Source of the DNA: Mytilus trossulus | Lineage: Eukaryota > Mollusca > Bivalvia > Mytilida > Mytilidae | Length of the DNA: 64,000 nt | Reading direction: 5' to 3' | NCBI RefSeq assembly: GCF_036588685.1 | Contig: NC_086376.1 | Span: 56,071,166 to 56,135,165 of the forward strand | Shown here: in pieces, positions 49,588 through 60,326 of the stretch | Layout of the letters: the number at the start of each line of letters is the position of its first letter | Position numbering within the stretch: the first letter of the stretch is position 1 | Position numbers and translations under genes: made by a program | Notes under the pieces: generated by a model | Told to the model about the DNA's origin: nothing | Seen by the model: only the letters and a program-made list of their open reading frames with translations | The model's database searches: none

Positions 49588-49810
49588 GTATGTTTGGAAA
49601 CAGTTTCTTTTAAACTATATTTTTTATAAATCTATTTTTTCCTTCTTTTTTTTTTTTTTTTAGGTTAGAATGACTTTGATATTTTGACTTCTTTAGTTAA
49701 ATTTTTCAATTTTGCTTTAATTATGGTTGTTTTTTTTTATTTTGCTTTTGCTTAAAACGATATATATTTTCTAATTCATTCTCTTGCAGTCGTGAAAGTC
49801 AGTTTTAAAA

Positions 49811-50915
49811 ATGAACACAAAGGTAGCCATTTGTCTGATCCTTCCGTGCATCATCGCACTGGTTTCTTGTGCTTATTTACCTGGTAACTATGGATACCAA
49901 CAACCAAGACAGGTAGCTCCTTATGCAAACTATGCTGCCAATAGTTACCAGGGTCTGAAACAGGCTAAACTCTTCAACTACCGTGAGTACATCTAGCACA
50001 GGGTTCAAATCAAATTTAAAAAGTGATAAGGATACCACAAAAATCATCATGTACATATAACGCATGTTTGTTATGTAGAATGTTTTAATTCCGCCTAAAA
50101 ATGAAATACAGCACTATTTCAAAGTAGTTTTCCTGATTTTGATGTGCTTCAACTGTTAAAATTAAGAATGTATATATATATATAGACCACACGACCACTT
50201 AGTCTTCACAAAAATAAAGCCACAATGTTATGCTACAAACATATACAAAACAAGTCAAAAAGGGTACATCATCACCATTAAATAACTTTAAACATCAAAC
50301 CAACTTTAGATCTGTAAACTTGCTTTCGCAAATTTTTTGTTCTTCCCTCATCGGGATTCGAACCCATGCTACTGAGATATCGTGACACCAAATCGCCTTC
50401 ACTGTATCCGGTGCACTAGACCACACGAACACCTTGTTTTCACAATAATGAAGCTTTCTATGACCGGGTGTTACCTTTCCTCGTCATATATATATATATA
50501 TATATCTTATATTGCGGAGATATTTTGTCGCGTGTATGACTATTTAATGGATGTACGATAATTGTGTCTACTATGACGTATCAAAATTATGTTTATAATT
50601 ATTATTATTGTTAATAATTTCAATATCAATCTTTATGTATTATGTCTTCGGGGGTTGTTCTTCTTAAATCTTTCAAACTTCACTTGAAACCGAATTTCTG
50701 TTTAAACTCTATTCAATCTAATGAATTTACGAAGATTTAGTTTAGTATTGATAAATATTTTATCCTAAATATTTACATTATTATCGAAACTATTATCGTT
50801 ATCATTCATTTCATTGTCAATCATAATTTTTATCATCATTACTAATTTTCTAGTTCTCGGAGGATTATACTTCTTAAACCTCTTTAACTTCACCGGAAAC
50901 AGAATTGCTGGTTAG
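49811..50915 (+). CDS. small secreted Tyr/Asn-rich peptide precursor, tandem copy 4
   Basis: The coding parts are 49811-49982 and 50854-50915; 77 residues, identical protein to copies 1-3. Exon 2 begins at 49790; intron 1 is 202 bp and intron 2 is 871 bp with the same SINE and exon-3 relic as copy 3. The single exon-2 difference I find from copy 3 is silent (GCC for GCT at codon 6). This is the younger half of the segmental duplication, so both genes are likely to share expression. Confidence 0.88.
50645..50707 (+). pseudogene. decayed duplicate of coding exon 3 in copy 4 intron
   Basis: Same relic as 43918-43980 ('cttcgggggttgttcttctt'), inherited through the segmental duplication. No acceptor AG. 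Confidence 0.78.
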
Positions 50916-51650
50916 AGAACATTTTCATGAGAATACAGACGAGGTAAGTTGATTTAATGAAATTTAATATCACTATTTGCTTCCAAATAAAATGTTAATG
51001 AGGTGGTAAAGAAAAGACTTAAATATAATTGTTTGGAACTTGGCCTCAGTGGTTATGCTGATAAATAACGTTAAAATGTATATATTTTATGTAATTTCTT
51101 TTAAAATGAAAAAAAACCTTGCTTCTTTGTTACGTTTAACTGCAATTTGTGCTACTATAAAATCTTAAATCTGTAAAACTGTATATTCTTAGACACATTT
51201 ATTGTTTTGTTATTGCAAAAGAAATCGTTCACGTACATATTCTTTGTATAATTAGTTTGAAATTTAATTACAAGAGAATTTAGCATATACTGACTTACAA
51301 TACGGGTAATCAACTTTGTAATATTGATAAATTTATATGGAAAAAAATGTGAAAACATTTCGAACATTATACTCTTTTTATAGGTTTACAAGCAGTATGA
51401 TGTACAGTCATTGTCAAGATGTATGCGGGAGTGTCGAACATCCAACACCAGATAAAAAGATCTTTTCTCATCGTTCAACTAAGTTGTAGCATAATACCCC
51501 GTGTATACACTTTTGTTAATGTGAACATCTTTCATTCCTTTAATCTAAATTGTCTGTATTTTAATGCCTTGTTTGTTGAGGCAGTACATTATTGTTGTGA
51601 TATGTTCTACAACAATTGTGAATAAAAATATATCTTTACCAACCTTTTTG
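50916..51650 (+). other. 3'UTR of copy 4 with intron and poly(A) signal
   Basis: Exon 3 ends at 50943 (GAG|GTAAGT). Exon 4 starts at 51384. AATAAA is at 51621-51626. The structure equals copy 3. Confidence 0.75.
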
Positions 51651-51878
51651 TTACATTTTTTTTGTGTGGCAGTAAAAAGTTAAATCACAAAAATTCTGAG
51701 CTCCGATGAAAATTCAAAAAGGAAAATCCCAAATCTAATGGCAAAATCAAAAGCTCAAACACATCAAACGAATGGATAACAACTGTCATATTCCTGACTT
51801 TTTACAGGCATTTTCTTATGATCAAAATGGTGGATTGAATAGAATGGATTTTATAGCTAGCTAAACCTCATACAAACA

Positions 51879-53320
51879 TGTCAACCTCACGAATAAAATC
51901 AACCTCCTCGTTTTATACAAAACCGTTAATTGATGACAATATCACAATTATTAAAAGTCTAAAGCTTTGCTATTGAAATCCACATTTGATAAAATGTTTC
52001 TGTATAAAAGAATTATTTCTGTATTCCCCCCTTTTTTAAACTGTAGGTTAAGAACATAACTGTTTAGTGCGTAAACATTTTCTTGTATAATGTTTACACC
52101 ACAGCAAAACGTTTCCAATGTAATAAATTATTTTGACCAACCTTTATTAAGGTCTATACGAATAAGAATAGGTCATACAATTTCTAAAATATTAGAACGC
52201 AACCAAGTAAAAAAATGAACCAAACGCCAATGCAACAATGATACAGTATGCAGCATTAGAACGCAACTAAATGAAAATAAATACCAAAAGTCAATGTTAC
52301 AATATCAAAGAAACAAGAAAAAGACAACGGCACTTCAATAAATAAATGTTTCCGAAATGATGAAAACTTACAAATAAGTCTAAACCACAACATATCAAAC
52401 CGTCCTAAAATAAAAGAACTACGCAAGAACAAATGCCTGCAGCTAGAAATGAAGATGAATTTAAAATTGAAAAACAAAAACTACGTTAGGTATAAGACCT
52501 TTCAAAAATGTATTCAGTGTTTCATAATAATATGTGTTATATCGTATCATTTGTTTTCAAATGATTATTAAATTGCCTTTCAATACCATTTTTGCCATAT
52601 TCCCGAAGTCAGAAATATGACAGTTGTTATCCTTTCGTTTGATGTGTTTTAGCTTTTGAATTTGGCATTTGATTAGTCATTTGTTTGTACGTGTCTCTGC
52701 TATGAATGTTCTTGTATATGTTTGTGCTGTATTTCTGTCACGTAGTGTTTAAGCGATATATTTTTTAATTGTTATAAAGAGGGAGGTTAGGCATGCCATT
52801 AAACAAGGTTCAACCCACCAATTTTTTTCTGAGAATGTCCTGTACCAAGTGAGGAATATGGCAGCTGTTATCACATAGTTCGTTTATTTGTGTGTTGACG
52901 TTTGTTTTGTTGCACTCCGGTGTTCCTGATGTTCCTCGGTTTTCATCTTATAGTTTATATTTTTCCCTCGGTTTTGGTTGGTATCCATGATTTGTTTTCT
53001 CTCAATCGATTTAAGACTTTTGGCAAGCGGTATACTACAGTTGCCGATATTGATCTACGTATTGTATGGATAATCTGTTTAAAAATTAGAGTCTTATAAC
53101 GATAAATTTTATCTTAAACCCAAGTAACTAACCATGTTGGTCGTCCTCAGCTCCATGCATTGATTTCGTTTATAGATTTTTTTTAAAAGACACATAAAAG
53201 TAGTACCGAACAATACTATTTAACTTAAATAATACATAACAATTCAGAATTCAATGTTGACATAACGATAGAAGATTCCATAAGATATAACAAATAGAGA
53301 CAATAACAAAATAAACAAGA
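51879..53320. other. intergenic with dispersed repeats
   Basis: About 51895-52010 resembles 61201-61320 downstream of copy 5 ('gacaatatcacaattatt'), marking an older shared array tail. About 52600-53060 is built of the 'ttcgtttgatgtgtttt' and 'agcggtatactac' dispersed repeats. The frames at 52256-52477 (minus) and 52902-53099 have no support. Confidence 0.5.
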
Positions 53321-53542
53321 TACCGTATAGCGGGTTATTTTCGCGGGGTGCAAATTTTCGCTTATTTTCGCGGACAGAACTTAATCGCCAAAATAAATTC
53401 CGCCAAATTAAAAGTGTACATACAAAGGTATTAATAAAAGTTTTTAATCCGCCAAAATAATAACCGCCAAAATATTTCGTATACCTTGTTCAATCAAAAA
53501 TCGCGAAATTTTACACCCGCGAAAATAACCCGCTATACGGTA
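53321..53542. mobile_element. 222-bp MITE with 27-bp perfect inverted repeats
   Basis: 53321-53347 (TACCGTATAGCGGGTTATTT then TCGCGGG) is the exact complement of 53516-53542. The outer TA at each end is consistent with a TA target duplication, as in Tc1/mariner-type elements, though it could belong to the repeat. The interior has several 'ccgccaaaata' words. No coding capacity. Confidence 0.88.
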
Positions 53543-54070
53543 TTGAAATCCGAAATAAATAAACAAACAGAGACAAATCAAAAAGAATTGACATACATAC
53601 GTACCAACAAAATCAGACTTTGAATACAACGAATTTAGAATACAGCGTTAGGGGGGAAAGGTGTTACTAGTAGAGTTGGTATTGCTTTGTTGATAATGCA
53701 TCAGATTGAATGCTAGCTTCCAGAGGTGTTAAATAATCAGTGCTTCAGTGCAACCGATGTTTGTTAAATTTCCCCATTATACGTTTATACAAACTAATAA
53801 GAAATGGATTTCAAATCCATCAGAGGTATATGATCTTAGGTGGAATTGGTTACACCTTTAAGGTGTTTTTTTTACATACAGCTCCTCACAATATTAAGTA
53901 ATGCAATATCCTTGCCTTTCTAACTGTGGGGTTTAAACATTCATGATGAAAGTAAACCCAGAAAAGTGTTTGAATGCAAATGTATAGAGTGTAATGTTTG
54001 TATTTAAGTGATGTCTAGTCTGTTATCAGCTCTCAATTCTTTGTAAACCCGTGATAACGTACCAACCTGC
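53543..54070. other. unassigned stretch
   Basis: No gene or repeat is recognised. Confidence 0.35.
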
Positions 54071-54074
54071 AATA

Positions 54075-54190
54075 CTGGAGTGGATTTCACACAAAAGCTT
54101 ACGACTAAGATTGGTCGTAAGTATACTGAATTGTTCATGACTTACGATCAATCTTAGTCTTACGGGTTTATTTTGTGAAATCGACTCCAG
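54075..54190. mobile_element. 116-bp hairpin element (MITE-like)
   Basis: The ends ctggagtggatttcac and gtgaaatcgactccag are complementary with one mismatch, and the inner 'cttacgactaagattggtcg' pairs with the later 'cgatcaatcttagtcttacg'. The whole stretch can fold into one long hairpin. The minus-strand frame 54026-54367 runs through it and is not a gene. Confidence 0.75.
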
Positions 54191-54894
54191 AATGTAATTG
54201 TTTTGATCTACAGAAATAAAATAAATTGTATTTACTGATTTTTTGCCAAGCATGGGACTTAATGTCGTAACGGATTCAGTGTAACTAATGGTTGTTTCAG
54301 GGTCAGAATATTGTGTCAAGTCGGGTGCTATGAATTTTTTTATGACTGCTATGTTGGGATTTACCACATTTAAACATTGCTGTTAACTTACATATTATGA
54401 ATTATTGAAAGTGTAAAGTTATCAAAACATCAACACAAGGTGTTATGATTGCCAATGAGACAACTATACATTAAAATGAAATTTAAAAAAAACATGGGTG
54501 TTATCAATTGGTCAACGTTTTCTAAATTTAAGCAAAAATATCTATTTTTTGTAAAAGTTTTCCATCTGCAGGATTCAATTTACTAGTATATTTGACCATT
54601 CTCACATAAGAGTTTGACTTGCATATTAGTGATCGAGTGATTAAGGTTATGAATTGTGCTTTTTTTCTCTTTTCTCTTTTCACTTTTCTGTTTTTTTTAC
54701 TTATTTGTCTTGGTGTTTATTTTTTATATTGGCTTTCCATACTTAATGAAACTACTGTTGTTCAATCAGTACCTCAAGTACTTTTTGGGAAAACTTATTC
54801 GGCAATTAGTAGTTTAAAACGTATAGTTCTGACGGTTCTACACAAGAACATTTTTAGAGTAAACTACACTGTAAAAATGGTGTTTAGATCCTAA

Positions 54895-55175
54895 ACACAA
54901 TTCTAAGCACATCTTTTGTGCACTTTTTTTGACATGTTTAGATCTAAACGTGTCTCAGTACAATGTGTTTAGGATTGTGTTTAGAATCGTGTTTAGCTAA
55001 GAAAAATGTGTTTAATTTCTATACACATTCATTTTTAAACGTGTTTAAATTCACGTCATGTTTAAATATTATGTGCTTACTGAAAAATGTGTTTAGAAAT
55101 TAAACACAATCCTAAACACCTTTAGACCTAAACATGTATCACAAGTGTTTAAATTCTAAGCAAGTATCCTTACAC
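54895..55175. repeat. GTGTTTAG / CTAAACAC repeat cluster
   Basis: At least ten occurrences of gtgttta, tgtttag or their complements in 280 bp, partly as palindromes (gtgtttagatcctaaacac at 54894, 'catgtttagatctaaacgtg' at 54944). It looks like a foldback element of a family different from the others here. Precise ends were not determined. Confidence 0.65.
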
Positions 55176-55620
55176 CGATTCAACAGTTCTATGACAGATT
55201 ATTCTGACAGTTCTGTTAGATATCTTAGAATTGACCCTTTATTTTGCTTTGACGCCCTACTGCATTAATCAAAACAAAAGAATAATAATAGACTTTCACG
55301 ACGTCATACTTATTTGGATTAGAATTAGTTAAAGAAAATTTTAGCCATTAATAGACCATTTCTTCCAAGACTGGTATGTCAATCAGTACACATCAATAGA
55401 TTAACTAAAAAATCATCATACAGACATCTTGTACAATTCTGAAATATTTTATAAACGCTAAATTTTCCCCTAACCTGTGACAGTGGGGCAACAGAACAAA
55501 AAAGAAGAACACATAGTAAAGGTCAGTTGGAAAGTGAAATTACTGAAATCTAGTCCTATCATCAATTTCAACTGACAACTTCATCATGCTTACCCGCACT
55601 AAAAATTCAATTACTACTTA
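55176..55620. other. older array-unit remnant upstream of copy 5
   Basis: Contains isolated 'tctgacagttctgtta' units and a stretch resembling 39771-40080 of unit A ('cagtacac', 'tgaaatctagtc', 'caatttcaact'). This supports copy 5 being part of the same ancestral repeat unit. Confidence 0.5.
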
Positions 55621-55995
55621 AACATTGTGATGACACCGTTATGGAATAACCGTTTCACAAATGATATCGGATATGTTCCTTACGTCGTAACTACAATCCC
55701 CTTCCCTTTCATGAATTTGACCTACCGAATTAGACTATTTACCGGATTTGTAATCACATAAGCAACACGACGGGTGCCGCCTGTGGAGCAGGATCTGCTT
55801 ACCCTTCCGGAGCACCTGAAATCACCCCTAGTTTTTGGTGAGGTTCGTGTTGTTTATTCTTTAGTTTTCTATGTTGTGTCATGTATACTATTGTTTTTCC
55901 GTTTGTCTTTTTCATTTTGAGCCATGGCGTTGTCAGTTTGTTTTAGATTTATGAGTTTGACTGTCCCTTTGGTATCTTTCGTCCCTCTTTTAGAA
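55620..55995 (+). mobile_element. Penelope-type 3' end
   Basis: Homologous to the minus-strand segment 18370-18950: 'ggaataaccgtttcacaaat', 'cctaccgaattagactattt', 'caggatctgcttaccctt', 'tttgactgtccctttggtat'. Only the C-terminal coding tail and 3' non-coding part are left. Confidence 0.65.
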
Positions 55996-56139
55996 AATAT
56001 TAGTTCTAGTTTTCAAAATGTTAACTTTGATCAAATCCCTGATTACTGGTTTGGTGATACCAATAGTCCACCAACAATTGTATCGAACCAATGATAGCAC
56101 TAGTAAATACAAACAACTATTTATCTTATTGATTTCGAA

Positions 56140-56310
56140 CAGCCGAAGCGCTTTTAGGAATTTTGGTTCTCAATGCTCTTCAACTTCGTACTTTTATTTG
56201 CCTTTTTTAACTTTTTTGGATTCGAGCGTCACTGATGAGTCTTTTTGTAGACGAAACGCGCGTCTGGCGTATGAACAAAATTTAGTCCTGTTATCTATGA
56301 TGAGTTTAAT
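56140..56310 (+). repeat. ACGCGCGT-core dispersed repeat
   Basis: 'ttggttctcaatgctcttca', 'gagcgtcactgatgagtctt', 'gacgaaacgcgcgtctggcg'. The open frame 56018-56413 runs through this repeat. Confidence 0.85.
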
Positions 56311-57640
56311 TAGTACATGTACGCTTAACGTTCAAATACAAAAATTTGAAAGACAAGGATGGTTAAGACCTTTCTACTTATATACTAGTAGTTATATGAC
56401 CGAATGGACATAAAAAGCCAAATTCATCTAAGGTCAACTCAGACACTTTTTTTTATACAACTTCATAATTTATCAACAGGGATAGTTAAGAGAAGATGAA
56501 AACAAGACATTGTTCATATTAAAAGGATGCCCAACTCGCATTAGTTTTTTTCTATGGCCAGAAGACCGTGAAATTTGGATCAGAACTCTAATTTCGCATC
56601 ACATTGAAAAATATAAGATCATATGGAACGTGTGTACAAAATATCAAGTTGATTGAACTTCATTTTCATCCAAAACTACCTTGACCGGACGAACGGACGG
56701 ACGCACAGACCGAAAAATATAATTACCCTAAATTGATAACAAAAATCCTATCGGTACAGAAACACTTATCATAGAGTCCCTTTTTGAAAATAACATATCG
56801 ACGCATTTCTTTGTTTTCAGTTTAAATCAAAATAATCATTTCAATCAAAGATAATATGTGAGATGCCAATCTGTTCTTTTTCTGTCAAAAAATGTCCAGT
56901 GTTATCAAAAATCATTAAAGTTTCATGATTTAGATCTCTTTAATAGTTATGAAAAATCTGATAGCGAGTTCAGTAATGTTTATTGTCTAATACTTTTTTT
57001 GTGGATGTTGTATAAATACTTTTAGCTGTGATGTTTTTTCTGATATATTAAAAACTTAAAAACTTATATCTTTGAATTTTGTATTGAAAAGATGCTTCGA
57101 AATATTTGACGATTCAAACGGAAAAAATGTCCAACTGAATACATAATATATTGAAGTGTCTTTAAAATATTTAAAAGTTAAACTCCTTGTTGACATTTAT
57201 AGTTAAGCTAGGCCGAATCTTTTCAAACGATTTCATTATAATCAATATATTCTTATATGACGTGCTTATTTCGCTTTGTGAATAAACACATGCTCTAAAT
57301 CCAATAAAATTCGTTTGCACATGCGTTTATTGACTACAGCAGACTGGCATGCATTTGATATATTTCATTAACTTAAAACACTACTAAACTCTTAAATGAT
57401 GCACATCTTGTTACTAATTCATTTATTATGACTGTAATGAGTTGCAATTGGAAATTGGCATATTTGACCTAGATACGACATTCGTTCATGCTGGCTGTTC
57501 AAATTCCTCCCTCTAAAAAATCACGATGCTAGTTATTCGTTTGTTTACAAACAAAAAAGGAGTTTCATGGAGGAGCCTACACAAATCTTCTACACTTATA
57601 CACATCGGACATAGAGACTATCATAATTGTCCTCATCAGA
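56311..57640. other. older array-unit remnant and dispersed repeat
   Basis: 56540-56760 is a dispersed block ('accgtgaaatttggatcaga', 'cggacgaacggacggacgca') related in reverse to about 36340-36440. 56861-57000 resembles 41341-41480 of unit A ('tgttctttttctgtca', 'aaaacctgatagc'). No gene. Confidence 0.45.
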
Positions 57641-57644
57641 TTCG

Positions 57645-57792
57645 AAATAATTGATGCAAGCTATTCTTTATTGTAGTTTTAACATTGGTAGGCATTATAT
57701 TCGAATTGCTTTAGCCCTGAATATCGCTCGGGTAAAAATAATCACGAATCCATGTTAAAACTACAATAAAGTATAGCTTGCATCAATTATTT
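57645..57792. mobile_element. 148-bp foldback element
   Basis: 57645-57685 (aaataattgatgcaagctat...) is complementary to 57752-57792 over 41 bp with a single mismatch, around a 66-bp loop. A MITE-like palindrome. Confidence 0.8.
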
Positions 57793-58199
57793 TCTAATTT
57801 TAAATACATGTCAAAACTTTATAAAGAATAAAAATAATAAATTATTTGACACAAAAATGATTTGACTGGTCACTAAAGTTATTCATTCGTCAGTAAACCT
57901 GATTTAAAAAAATCTGAGCGTTTCATGTATAAAATTGCAGCCCACAACAGTTCGTTAAGAACTGCAGATATGTTTTATTTTATTAAAAATAAGTCATATA
58001 TATATTTTCGGTTTAAATTTGACAGCTTTTGCATTTAACAATCAGTATAACATATGTTTGATATGAGAAAAAAATTGTTGTTATTACCAAAAAAATAATG
58101 TTTAGCCTTCATTAATAATATGATTATACTGTTTACATATTTTACTTTTTATAAGGGGCATAATTTGTAGTTATTATAGTACAACCTACTAAATACCCA

Positions 58200-58356
58200 A
58201 ATGCGGTAATGTTACTGTGCAGACGACACCATATAATGTTTTCAGTTATTAAAAAACATAATGTCTGACCACTTCGATTCAATAGGGAAGTGACATATTA
58301 CATATAAATATGTGTAAAACTAATGCATCATTCACTTTCAACTTTAATCCTTCTAG
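58200..58356 (+). promoter_or_regulatory. promoter and non-coding exon 1 of copy 5
   Basis: 'aatgcggtaatgttactgtg' begins a block alignable with copies 3-4. GACCACTTC at 58267-58275, AGGGAAGTGA at 58284-58293, TATAAATA at 58303-58310, initiator-like TTCACTTTC near 58331, exon 1 ending at 58356 (TTCTAG|GTATG). Substitutions elsewhere in the block make the retained words stand out. Confidence 0.82.
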
Positions 58357-58562
58357 GTATGTTGACTTAAGTGTCGTATATTTTGCTAAAATTTTATTTT
58401 TAGTTTCCGTAGTGTGATGGTGAACTTTTTCTTTTGCTTTGTTATGTTTTAGTTTTTTTCATTTTTGTTGTGTTGCGTTTTTTCTTTATAATATGACCAT
58501 TGAAAAAGGATTAATAATTTTTCTAAATTATATTATTTCAGTCGTGATAGTTTATCTTCAAA

Positions 58563-60326
58563 ATGAACACAAAAGTCGCCATTTGTCTGATCCTTCCGTG
58601 CATCATCGCACTGGTTTCTTGTGCCTATTTACCTGGTAATTATGGATACCAACAACCAAGACAGGTAGCTCCTTATGCAAACTATGCTGCCAATAGTTAC
58701 CAGGGTCTAAAACAGGCTAAACTGTTCAACTACCGTGAGTACAATTAAAACTGGATTCAAATGGTATTCAAATGATAAATATTCGTTGGAGTGTAGCATA
58801 TTACAAGCGTTTTTGCATAAATGTAAAGCATGTTTGTTATACCGGTATGTAAGGTTTGGAAAGTCACATTTATTCTGATAAAGAATAAAGCAATCTGTTA
58901 TAGTATTTTTTCTAATTTAATTTATAACTCTTGTTAAAATTATTACCAATGTTATTTCAACTGATCGGGCGGAGCTTACGTTTTAATTTGCATAAGGACA
59001 GTCTATTTGAAGATGTGTGTGATAAGGATGATTACCGTTATAATTATAACTGATTTCTAATCACCTATCAGTGTCTTCAAAGGAATTTACAAAAGAATGA
59101 CTGGACACTTCATTGATGAGTTTATTCTAAAACACCTATCTATAGATGGACTGGTTTATTATAAGCGAACCGGTTAAACTCCGCCCAGTCAAGTGAAATA
59201 AATTGAGTAATACAAATATATATAAATATATGGATATATCATATGGCCGGGATATTTCGTCAAATGTATTTAGTTTAATGTCTATGTAATTTAATTTATT
59301 TACGTAATTTTGTAATTTTCATATTCATTATAATTTCATTATTATTCATTATGATATGATTGGAGCGTCACTGATGAATCTTTTGTAGACGAAACGCGCG
59401 TCTGGCGTATGTAACAAATTTAGTCCTGGTATCTATGATGAGTTTATTTACAACCACTGGTTCGATGCCACTGCTGGTGGAGATTTATTTCCCCGAGGGT
59501 ATCACCAGCCCAGTAGTCGGCACTTTTGTGCTGACATGAATTATTATTGATATGGTTATATTTATAAATTAACTGTTTACAAATCTTTAAATTTTTGAAA
59601 TACTAAGGCTTGTCTCCCTCAGGAATAGATTACCTTAGCTGGATTTGGCAAAACTTTTAGGAATTTTTGTCCTCAATACTCTTCAACTTCGCACTTTATT
59701 TGGCCTTTTTAACTTTTTTGGATTGGAGCGTCACTGGTGAGTCTTTTGTAAACGAAACGCGAGTACGGCGTATGTACAAAATTTAGTCCTGGTATCTATG
59801 ATGAGTTTATTTACAACCACTGGGTCGATGCCACTGCTGGTGGAGATTTATTTCCCCGAGCACTTTTGTGCTGACATTAATTATCATTGATTTGGTTATA
59901 TTTATAAATTAACTGTTTACAAAATTATTTTTTTTTGAAATACTAAGGCTTTTCTACCTCAGGAATAGATTACCTTAGCTGGATTTGGCAAAACTTTTAG
60001 GAATTTTGGTCCTCAATGCCCTTCAACTCCGTACTTTTTTTGGCTTCTTTCTTTTTTTTTTTACTTTCTTTGGATTGGAGCGTTACTGATGAGGCGTCAC
60101 TGATGAGTCTTTTGTAGACGTAACGCGCGTCTGGCGTATGTACAAAATTTAGTCCTGGTATCTATGATGAGTTTATTTCCATAAATATTATCATTGAATG
60201 TATTCTAATTTTTATCAATAGAATATCAATGTTTTATTGACCATCTTTATATTTAATTTTCTAGTTCTCGGAGGGTTATACTTCTTAAACCTCTTCAATT
60301 TCACCGGAAACAAAATTGCGGGTTAG
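58563..60326 (+). CDS. small secreted Tyr/Asn-rich peptide precursor, tandem copy 5
   Basis: The coding parts are 58563-58734 and 60265-60326; 77 residues. Exon 2 begins at 58542; intron 1 is 185 bp. The protein is identical to the other copies except Lys for Arg at residue 74 (GNKIAG against GNRIAG), a charge-preserving change. Other coding differences from copy 4 are silent. Intron 2 is the longest (1530 bp) because two to three units of a ~363-bp dispersed repeat lie in it. Function unknown. Confidence 0.87.
59355..60180 (+). repeat. ~363-bp tandem repeats in intron 2 of copy 5
   Basis: The core gaaacgcgcgtctggcgtat appears at 59391, near 59754 (changed to cgcgagtacggcg) and near 60120, periods 363 and 366. 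Each unit also has 'ggtatctatgatgagtttat', 'tggtggagatttatttcccc' and 'aactgtttacaaa'. The second unit is shortened after 'ttccccgag'. Confidence 0.9.

Larger units (their letters stand above)
46365..51878 (+). repeat. segmental duplication, unit B (carries copy 4)
   Basis: The second copy of the 38915-45149 unit. The offset changes from 7452 bp at the left to about 6727 bp at the right through internal deletions. Unit B alone has a dispersed-repeat insertion at about 47400-47493 ('gtgccaatgagacaactctc') and lacks unit A's 40498-40690 and much of 41500-42300. Confidence 0.9.

Noticed and set aside
54026-54367. 113-codon minus-strand open frame
   Set aside because: It crosses the 54075-54190 hairpin element and shows no domain or splice support.
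56018-56413. 131-codon open frame
   Set aside because: It runs through two dispersed repeats, including the ACGCGCGT-core family, and shows no domain.
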